Of a stretch of 64,000 nt of DNA, positions 49,811 to 56,566 are shown in pieces (positions within the stretch are counted from its first letter, which is position 1; each line of letters starts with the position of its first letter). The position numbers and the translations under genes are program-made. The notes beneath the pieces were generated by a model. It searched no databases, was not told where the DNA came from, and saw only the letters and a list, made by a program, of their open reading frames with translations. The DNA is taken from the NCBI RefSeq assembly GCF_000346615.1, contig NZ_ANNU01000037.1:24076-88075 (forward strand), in the 5' to 3' direction. This DNA is from Nafulsella turpanensis ZLM-10. GTDB lineage: Bacteria; Bacteroidota; Bacteroidia; Cytophagales; Cyclobacteriaceae.

Positions 49811-50629
49811 ATGGTAGTTTTCCCAAACGCAAAAATTAATCTGGGCCTGAATGTGGTTGCGAAGCGGCCTGATGGTTTCCATGATATCGTTACCTGCTTT
49901 TATCCTGTGCCGGTGCATGATGTGCTGGAAATTATAGAAACCAATGCGAAGAAGAGCAGTTTCCGGTCCTCTGGAATTGCCATTCCGGGCCGGGAGGAGG
50001 AAAATCTCTGTATGAAGGCTTACCAGTTGCTGAAAAAGGATTACCAGCTGCCGCCCGTGGAGATGTACCTGCATAAAATTATCCCCATTGGCGCCGGACT
50101 TGGTGGTGGCTCTTCCGATGCAGCTTTTACCCTGGAGGTTTTGAATGAAATGTTCCAGCTTTTTCTCGATGGAACCATACTGGAAGAGTATGCCTCCCGG
50201 CTTGGGAGCGACTGTGCCTTTTTTATCCGAAATAAGCCTGTACTGGCCTTCGAGCGTGGCGATGTATTCGGGAGTGTAGAGGTAACGCTAAAAGGCAAAA
50301 AGTTGCTGCTTATTTATCCTGATGTACATGTCTCGACTGCCGAAGCGTACAGTAAAATAAAACCTGCCACCCCTGAACAATCCGTAAAGGAAATTCTTGA
50401 ACAGGAACCGATAGAAAACTGGCAGAACCTGCTGACCAATGACTTTGAAGAGAGTGTTTTTCAGCTGTACCCGGAAGTGGCAAAGCTGAAAGAAGAGCTG
50501 TATAAGGCAGGCGCTGTGTATGCCTGTATGAGTGGGAGCGGTTCCTCTGTTTTTGGTATTTTTAATGAAGACGCAGATATTTCTTCAGTGCTAAGAGAGT
50601 ATAAACAGCGCTGGGAGCTGCTGCTCTAA
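49811..50629 (+). CDS. ispE: 4-diphosphocytidyl-2-C-methyl-D-erythritol kinase
   Basis: 272 residues of the GHMP-kinase family. FPNAKINLGLNVVAKRPDGFHD is the IspE N-terminal signature with the catalytic Lys. PIGAGLGGGSSDAAF is the ATP loop, DCAFFIRNKPVLAFERGD follows and CMSGSGSSVFGIF is the third GHMP motif. It phosphorylates CDP-ME in the MEP pathway of isoprenoid synthesis. No other MEP gene is nearby. Confidence 0.96.
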   Translation: MVVFPNAKINLGLNVVAKRPDGFHDIVTCFYPVPVHDVLEIIETNAKKSSFRSSGIAIPGREEENLCMKAYQLLKKDYQLPPVEMYLHKIIPIGAGLGGGSSDAAFTLEVLNEMFQLFLDGTILEEYASRLGSDCAFFIRNKPVLAFERGDVFGSVEVTLKGKKLLLIYPDVHVSTAEAYSKIKPATPEQSVKEILEQEPIENWQNLLTNDFEESVFQLYPEVAKLKEELYKAGAVYACMSGSGSSVFGIFNEDADISSVLREYKQRWELLL

Positions 50630-50715
50630 GACCGCTTTCCCACTTACAGAGGCACAGGGATTATAAAGATTCCTGGGTGTGTAAGGCTTTATCCCTCTTA
50701 ATGTGGTAAGTGTAT

Positions 50716-51630
50716 TTATTGAATTTTCCTGATACGGAGTTGCCTGCGTTTATCCCAGCGTACAAAGAGGGGGTATACCAGTACGGCTAACAATATAATG
50801 GCCGTTCCTGCATAAAATCCAAGTGTCATTTTTTCATCCTCATTAAAAATAAGTACGGCCAGGAGGATGCCATATACCGGCTCCAGATTAACACAAAGGT
50901 TAACCGAAAAGGCACTAAGCCGTTTTTGCAGTTCCACTGAGGCAGAGTAGGCATATACGGTGCATATAAGGGCTAAAATGGCTATCCACATCCAATCCAT
51001 GGGAGAAGGAACAATCAGGCCCTGCCCTTCTGAAGGAAAAAGTGAGCGGTAGAGCGGGAAGAGCACCGCAACGGTAAGGCAGGCTCCTACCATTTCGTAA
51101 AAGGTGACCATATAGCCATTGTGCTTTTTGGTAAACTCCCCGTTGATGACCGTAAAGCAGGAGGCAAGAAAGGCAGAGAAAATAGCCATGGTCAAACCTA
51201 AGGCATGGTCAAATTCAAACTGGAAAATAACGTACAGGCCCCCGATGATTACCAGGCCCAGCGCCACCTCATAGGCTTTAATGCCTCTTTTGGTCACCAT
51301 CGGTTCCAGAATACTCGTCCAGAGGGTTGCCGTGGCCATACCTGCCAGGCATACCGAAACCGTGGCAATACGGGCGGCGGCAAAAAAGAGGACCCAGTGG
51401 CCGGCAATAAGGGAGCCGGTCAGCAGCATTTTTAGGAGTGCTCCTTTCCCCAGCCTGAAGTTGCGTTTTCGATAGGCCAATAGAGCCGCCAGCGCCAGGG
51501 AGGCCAAAAGGGTGCGGTAAAAAACTATTTCGACAGCCGGAATGCTGATAAGGACACCCAGAATGGCGGTGAAACCCCACAGGAGCACTATAAAATGCAG
51601 CTGCAGGTAATCTTTAACACTGCTGTTCAT
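50716..51630 (-). CDS. EamA-family (drug/metabolite) transporter
   Basis: 304 residues from the ATG at 51630, which overlaps the lptF/G stop by one base (TAATG). The open frame continues 21 codons upstream inside that gene. About ten hydrophobic segments occur in two repeats, with FTAILGVLI and GHWVLFFAAARIATVS in the first and NLEPVYGILLAVLIFNE in the second, which is the EamA hallmark. It is an inner-membrane permease for a small metabolite, direction probably outward. Substrate unknown. Confidence 0.9.
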   Translation of the reverse strand: MNSSVKDYLQLHFIVLLWGFTAILGVLISIPAVEIVFYRTLLASLALAALLAYRKRNFRLGKGALLKMLLTGSLIAGHWVLFFAAARIATVSVCLAGMATATLWTSILEPMVTKRGIKAYEVALGLVIIGGLYVIFQFEFDHALGLTMAIFSAFLASCFTVINGEFTKKHNGYMVTFYEMVGACLTVAVLFPLYRSLFPSEGQGLIVPSPMDWMWIAILALICTVYAYSASVELQKRLSAFSVNLCVNLEPVYGILLAVLIFNEDEKMTLGFYAGTAIILLAVLVYPLFVRWDKRRQLRIRKIQ

Positions 51631-52703
51631 TAGCGAGGCACCGTGCGGTAAAGAATTAGACCTACAATGGAGAAGACAATATTTGGTACCCACACCGCAA
51701 TAACTGGCGAGAGGGCTTTTGCTTCGGCTATACTTTTAGCCAGCACAAAAAAGAGAATATAAACGAAAGCGATGCCGAAACCCATGGCAATCATTAAACC
51801 GGAGCCACCTCTTGACTTTCGCGACGACATAATAAGGCCGATAAAGGTGAGGATAAGGGCCGCAAAGGGAGACATATATCGGATGTACTTCTCAATTTCG
51901 TAGATAATGATATTATCGGCCCCTCTTTCCTTTAGCTCAGCAATATAATTATTTAACTCCGGGAGGGTAAAGGTCTCCTGCAGCTGGTAGGTACTGCTAA
52001 AGTCGGATGGTTTAAGGGAGATGAGGGTGTCCATGGTAGCTCCCCGGCTTACCTGTTCTTCCATCCCTTTTATTTTTCTGAGCTCCCAGTCGCGCAGCGT
52101 CCATTTACTGCTGGCTGAATCCCACTCCAGCCGACGGGCAGTCAGCTTTGCCTTTAACTCATTCTCATCGATAGTTTCGAGCGAAAAGCGGTAGCCTACT
52201 TCCGAGTCGTTATTATAGCTCTCCAGGTAGGCATATGATTTTGGCGCTACCTTAATATGGATATTGCGGTCGGTAAAACGAAAAGGCTTTTTTACATAAG
52301 CAATTTCAAAGGCAATTCTATCTTTATTGGCATTTGGAAGTACATAGCCGGTGAGAAAAAAGCTGAGAATGGCAATAATGGTTGCTCCCATCATGTAAGG
52401 TACCATCATCCGTCTAAAGCTCACGCCGCTGCTCAAAATGGCAATAATTTCGGTATGGCCAGCCATTTTAGAGGTTACAAATACAGTGGCAATAAAAACG
52501 GTAATAGGCGTAATGAAGTTGGCAATATAGGGGATAAAGTCCAGGTAATAGCCCAACACCTGGCTTAGGCTCAGGTCATGTTGAATGAAGTTGTCATTCT
52601 TCTCCGTTATATCGATTACACAAATAATCGTTACCAGGATGAGTACCACGAAAAAGAAGGCCGTCAGGAACTTCTTCAGTATATATCTATCCAGTATCTT
52701 CAT
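51630..52703 (-). CDS. LptF/LptG-family permease (YjgP/YjgQ)
   Basis: 357 residues. Six membrane segments lie in two groups of three (about 12-32, 55-75, 100-120 and 270-350), with a periplasmic domain between. The opening ILDRYILKKFLTAFFFV and the ISSG-like AILSSGVSFRRMMVPY coupling region mark the family. LptF and LptG with the LptB ATPase extract LPS from the inner membrane. Sequence does not say which of the two this is. It is joined to both neighbours by one-base overlaps. Confidence 0.93.
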   Translation of the reverse strand: MKILDRYILKKFLTAFFFVVLILVTIICVIDITEKNDNFIQHDLSLSQVLGYYLDFIPYIANFITPITVFIATVFVTSKMAGHTEIIAILSSGVSFRRMMVPYMMGATIIAILSFFLTGYVLPNANKDRIAFEIAYVKKPFRFTDRNIHIKVAPKSYAYLESYNNDSEVGYRFSLETIDENELKAKLTARRLEWDSASSKWTLRDWELRKIKGMEEQVSRGATMDTLISLKPSDFSSTYQLQETFTLPELNNYIAELKERGADNIIIYEIEKYIRYMSPFAALILTFIGLIMSSRKSRGGSGLMIAMGFGIAFVYILFFVLAKSIAEAKALSPVIAVWVPNIVFSIVGLILYRTVPR

Positions 52704-53833
52704 TAAAGCTTTTGCATCAGTTGATGGACCATTTTGTTTTTCCAGTCTGCAAAGGTGCCGTTTTTAATCTGCTCACGGGCTTCTTTTACCAGCCAGAGAT
52801 AAAACGTCAAATTATGAATAGAGGCAATCTGGGCACCTAACATTTCTTTGCTGTGAATCAGGTGGCGCAGGTAAGCTTTGCTGTAGAAAGTGCTGGCATA
52901 CCCACCCAGTGTAGGATCAATCGGGCTATGCTCGTCTTTCCATTTTTCATTCCGGATATTTATGATTCCCTGCGTGGTAAACAACATGCCGTTACGGGCA
53001 TTTCGCGTGGGCATTACACAGTCGAACATATCCACTCCCAGTGCAATATTTTCCAGTATGTTAGCCGGCGTACCTACTCCCATAAGGTAACGAGGCTTAT
53101 CGGCCGGTAGTATGTCGCAAACGAGCTCCGTCATTTCATACATCATTTCGGCAGGTTCGCCTACCGAAAGGCCTCCAATGGCGTTGCCTTCACGCCCCTG
53201 CGCCGCAATAAACTCCGCAGACTGCACCCGAAGGTCTTTGTAAACGCTGCCCTGTACAATAGGAAAGAGCGACTGATGGTAACCATATTTTGGTTCAGTG
53301 GCATCGAAACGGCCGACACAGCGCTGGAGCCAGCGGTGCGTACGTTCCATGGAATTTTTGGCATAGTCGTACTCGCAGGGGTAGGGGGTGCACTCATCGA
53401 AGGCCATAATAATATCGGCCCCTATACTGCGCTGGATATCCATTACATTTTCGGGTGTAAAATGGTGCCTGGAGCCATCAATGTGGGAGGTAAACTTTAC
53501 ACCTTCTTCCTTTATCTTCCGAATGTCTGATAGTGAATAAACCTGATAGCCGCCGCTATCGGTAAGGATGGGGCCATCCCAGCCATTAAATTTGTGCAGG
53601 CCCCCTGCATTCTCCAGTATGCCCAGGCCGGGGCGCAGGTAAAGGTGGTAGGTATTGCCCAGAATGATCTGTGCTTTTATATCTTCTTTCAGCTCCCGCT
53701 GATGTACTGCTTTAACCGAACCGGCGGTACCCACTGGCATAAAAATAGGGGTTTCAATGGTGCCATGGTCTGTGGTGAGGGTGCCGGTGCGGGCTTTGCT
53801 GCCCTTGTCTTTGGCGAGTATGGTAAATTGCAT
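52703..53833 (-). CDS. tgt: tRNA-guanine transglycosylase
   Basis: 376 residues from the ATG at 53833. An in-frame ATG at 53875 adds 14 residues unlike the family. Core motifs: TPIFMPVGTAGSVKAV, GNTYHLYLRPG, LTDSGGYQVYSLS with the catalytic Asp, QGSVYKDLR, GGLSVGEP and FDCVMPTRNARNG with the nucleophile Asp. It inserts preQ1 at position 34 of GUN-anticodon tRNAs. The usual zinc site CxCxxC after PIDP is absent: the chain reads PIDPTLGGYASTFYSKAYL. Only the His of SIHNL remains. I believe this is usual in Bacteroidetes. Confidence 0.95.
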   Translation of the reverse strand: MQFTILAKDKGSKARTGTLTTDHGTIETPIFMPVGTAGSVKAVHQRELKEDIKAQIILGNTYHLYLRPGLGILENAGGLHKFNGWDGPILTDSGGYQVYSLSDIRKIKEEGVKFTSHIDGSRHHFTPENVMDIQRSIGADIIMAFDECTPYPCEYDYAKNSMERTHRWLQRCVGRFDATEPKYGYHQSLFPIVQGSVYKDLRVQSAEFIAAQGREGNAIGGLSVGEPAEMMYEMTELVCDILPADKPRYLMGVGTPANILENIALGVDMFDCVMPTRNARNGMLFTTQGIINIRNEKWKDEHSPIDPTLGGYASTFYSKAYLRHLIHSKEMLGAQIASIHNLTFYLWLVKEAREQIKNGTFADWKNKMVHQLMQKL

Positions 53834-53987
53834 ATCTGTTTTTTCGGGTATGCAAAAATACATTTTCCATGCCAATAAGCCAATCCCTAATCCTGAAGCT
53901 TTTACCAGTGTTTTTGCAGCTGTTTTTTCTGTTCCTGTCCTGTAATATCTCCGCCTTTTCTCTTAAGGATAATCTGAAAATTCAACC

Positions 53988-53995
53988 TATATTTG
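53988..53995 (+). promoter_or_regulatory. -7 promoter element before the glycosyltransferase gene
   Basis: TATATTTG matches TAnnTTTG and lies 22 nt before the ATG at 54018. No partner TTTG at the right distance. Confidence 0.4.
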
Positions 53996-54017
53996 TTATC
54001 TCATACCATTTCCCTTT

Positions 54018-55145
54018 ATGTATTTCTTGCCAGCTTTACTGCTCGTTTTATTTGCCCTATCCGTTATTGTTCAGTTTTATTACTATCTCTTTCGCTTTGG
54101 CAGGGTAGCAGCCTACAAAAAGGCCGACCCGGCGGAAGGCGCCGCCGGTTTTACTGGGCCCATTTCTGTTATTGTAAGTGCCCGGAATGAAAGAGCGAAC
54201 CTGGAACGCTTGCTGCCTAAACTGATGGAACAGCAGTATCAGGACTATGAGGTAATTGTGGTAAATGATAATTCTACCGATGAAAGCAAGGATTACCTCG
54301 ATGGCTTTAAGCAGCAGTTTCCAAAGCTGAGAGTAATTCACCTGGAGCAAACGCCGCCGCACATTACCGCGAAAAAATACGCGCTTACCATGGGGATAAA
54401 GCATGCCAAACATAACCTGCTTGTGTTTACCGATGCCGATTGTTTGCCTGCTTCGGACCTGTGGCTTGCCTGTATGGCCGAACCTTTCCGGGAGGCGGAG
54501 GTACAGATTGTGCTGGGTTATTCTCCCTATGAGGCCCACAGTGGGTTTCTTAACCGCTTTATCCGCTTCGAGACCCTGCACACGGGGCTAATGTATATAG
54601 GGGCTGCGCTTGCCGGAAAACCTTATATGGGCGTTGGGCGTAATATGGCCTATCGCAAAAGCTTTTTCCTGGAAACGAAGGGTTTTATTAAGCACAGAAC
54701 CATTGCCGGAGGCGATGATGATTTATTTGTGAACCAGAATGGTACTAAAAAGAACACACGGGTAGCCATTGGTGCGGATGCAGTGGTGTACTCCATTCCT
54801 AAAAAAACAGTAAAGGAATGGTACCGCCAGAAGCTCAGGCATATGGTGGTTGGAAAGCTATACCGTAAAAGTACGAAGTGGCGTTTAGGGTGGCATGCCG
54901 CTTCTCAGCTGCTCTTTTGGATAACTTTTATTCTTCTACTGAGTTTATGGATTGAACCTTACTGGATCTTAGGAGGTTTTCTGGTAAGATTGATTCTTTT
55001 ATATTATGTAATGATTGCAGCCAGTAAAAAATTAGGGGCAAACTTTACCGACTGGTCTATTTTTCTGCTCGATTTTTTATTCGTCTTTTATTACCTTTTT
55101 ATAGGAATAGCAGCCTTTTTTACGAAAAAAACTACATGGAAATAA
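54018..55145 (+). CDS. Membrane-bound family 2 glycosyltransferase
   Basis: 375 residues. An N-terminal membrane segment (about 3-24) precedes a GT-A domain with ISVIVSARNERANLERLLP, VIVVNDNSTDES and the metal-binding FTDADC. GDDDLFVNQNG resembles the acceptor-side acidic motif, and KEWYRQKLRH is the QxxRW-like motif of processive synthases. Two or three membrane segments lie at the C terminus. It likely adds sugars to a lipid or polysaccharide at the inner membrane. The 3' end overlaps the sigma gene by 10 nt. Confidence 0.9.
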   Translation: MYFLPALLLVLFALSVIVQFYYYLFRFGRVAAYKKADPAEGAAGFTGPISVIVSARNERANLERLLPKLMEQQYQDYEVIVVNDNSTDESKDYLDGFKQQFPKLRVIHLEQTPPHITAKKYALTMGIKHAKHNLLVFTDADCLPASDLWLACMAEPFREAEVQIVLGYSPYEAHSGFLNRFIRFETLHTGLMYIGAALAGKPYMGVGRNMAYRKSFFLETKGFIKHRTIAGGDDDLFVNQNGTKKNTRVAIGADAVVYSIPKKTVKEWYRQKLRHMVVGKLYRKSTKWRLGWHAASQLLFWITFILLLSLWIEPYWILGGFLVRLILLYYVMIAASKKLGANFTDWSIFLLDFLFVFYYLFIGIAAFFTKKTTWK

Positions 55146-55750
55146 ATAGCAATAAACAATTTTCAGACAAAGCGCTGGAGGATTTCCGGCTGATAGATAG
55201 TGCCCTGGAGGACGGGGATGAGCAGGCATTCGCCGAGCTGATGCAGCGATATAAAATGGCAGTGTACCACATGATCCTTAAAATGGTGCGCAATGTGGAC
55301 GATGCCGAAGATCTTACCATAGAAGCTTTTGCCAAGGCCTTTAAAAATCTTCATAAATTTAAAAAGGACTATACCTTCAGTACCTGGCTCTTCAGGATTG
55401 CCACGAATAACGCGATCGATTTTATTCGAAAGAAGAAGCTTAAGACCCTCAGCCTTAATACCACCTTTACCAACGATAGCGGCGATGATGTAAATATTGA
55501 TGTGGAGGATGAGAACCTGAACCCGCAGCAGGAAGCAATTAAAAGCCAGAAGATTGAGCTGGTGCAGATGTTTGTAACCAAACTGCCGGCAAAATACCAA
55601 CGCCTCGTAAAACTGCGTTACTTCGATGAGCTGTCGTACGACGAAATTGCCAAAGAGCTGGATGCTCCCCTGGGCACTATCAAAGCCCAGCTCTACCGCG
55701 CCCGCGAACTAATGTATGAACTGGTAAAGAATAAGCGGGAACATTTATAA
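55136..55750 (+). CDS. Sigma-70 family (ECF-type) RNA polymerase sigma factor
   Basis: 204 residues. Region 2 is at about 25-100, with YHMILKMVRNVDDAEDLTIEAFAKAF and TFSTWLFRIATNNAIDFIRKKK. A linker of about 45 residues follows, longer than usual and acidic (DDVNIDVEDENLNPQQ). Region 4 has LPAKYQRLVKLRYFDELSYDEIAKEL and GTIKAQLYRAREL. No anti-sigma gene is adjacent. The start lies inside the upstream glycosyltransferase gene. Confidence 0.94.
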   Translation: MEINSNKQFSDKALEDFRLIDSALEDGDEQAFAELMQRYKMAVYHMILKMVRNVDDAEDLTIEAFAKAFKNLHKFKKDYTFSTWLFRIATNNAIDFIRKKKLKTLSLNTTFTNDSGDDVNIDVEDENLNPQQEAIKSQKIELVQMFVTKLPAKYQRLVKLRYFDELSYDEIAKELDAPLGTIKAQLYRARELMYELVKNKREHL

Positions 55751-55804
55751 TAATTATTTGCACTTCTATCTATTTTTTGCCTTTAGGCGGTAAAGAAGGA
55801 GCTG

Positions 55805-55812
55805 TAAATTTG
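55805..55812 (+). promoter_or_regulatory. -7 promoter element before rsmG
   Basis: TAAATTTG matches TAnnTTTG, 62 nt before the rsmG ATG. The nearest TTTG upstream (55776-55779) is 25 nt away, longer than the usual 19-21. Confidence 0.35.
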
Positions 55813-55874
55813 CTTTTCTGCCGGACAATCATGCAATTTTGAACTTCATTACCCATTTTTGAAACAAGATTTTC

Positions 55875-56504
55875 ATGCAAGGAGCAGAGGTTATTCTTCG
55901 CTATTTTCCGGATATTACTACTTCACAGCAAAAGCAGTTTGCCGCCCTTGGGGAGCTGTATGCGGAGTGGAATGAGAAAATCAACGTTATCTCCCGCAAA
56001 GATATAGAGCAACTGTATACCCGCCATATTCTCCATTCGCTCGGCATTGCCAAAGTGCAGCCTTTTTTGCCAGGAAGTAAGGTGTTGGATGTCGGGACAG
56101 GCGGCGGTTTTCCGGGTATTCCCCTGGCAATTCTTTACCCGCAGACCCATTTTACTCTGGTAGATTCAATAGGCAAAAAAATTACAGTAGTCAAGAATGT
56201 TGCCGAGGCACTGGGGCTCGACAATGTGGAGGCTCATCCTATACGGGCAGAAAAAGTAAGAGGTAAGTTCGATTTTATCGTCAGCAGAGCAGTAACCCGA
56301 ATGGCCCCCTTTTATGAGTGGGTAAAAACAAAAGTGGCCGACGAATCCAAGCATCCGCTATACAATGGAATCCTGTACCTGAAGGGGGGCGATTTGCAGG
56401 AAGAAATGGAAGAGTCGAAGCTAAATTATGCCATGTATAACCTCAGCCAGTATTTCGAGGATCCTTTTTTTGAAACGAAGAAAGTAGTTTACGTGCCTTT
56501 ATAA
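55875..56504 (+). CDS. rsmG: 16S rRNA (guanine-527-N7)-methyltransferase
   Basis: 209 residues, standard length. NVISRKDIEQLYTRHILHSL is the RsmG N-terminal signature and VLDVGTGGGFPGIPLAI is the SAM loop; FIVSRAVTRMAPF follows. It methylates G527 of 16S rRNA. It is preceded by the sigma gene at 124 nt, and a bidirectional terminator follows. Confidence 0.97.
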   Translation: MQGAEVILRYFPDITTSQQKQFAALGELYAEWNEKINVISRKDIEQLYTRHILHSLGIAKVQPFLPGSKVLDVGTGGGFPGIPLAILYPQTHFTLVDSIGKKITVVKNVAEALGLDNVEAHPIRAEKVRGKFDFIVSRAVTRMAPFYEWVKTKVADESKHPLYNGILYLKGGDLQEEMEESKLNYAMYNLSQYFEDPFFETKKVVYVPL

Positions 56505-56510
56505 GTATAA

Positions 56511-56547
56511 AAAAAGCAGCCGGTGAATAATTTACCGGCTGCTTTTT
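56511..56547. terminator. Bidirectional terminator between rsmG and the M16 gene
   Basis: AAAAAGCAGCCGGT (56511-56524) and ACCGGCTGCTTTTT (56534-56547) form a perfect 14-bp stem around a 9-nt loop. T-runs flank both strands. Confidence 0.92.
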
Positions 56548-56566
56548 AATTTAAACCTTTTTTCTG

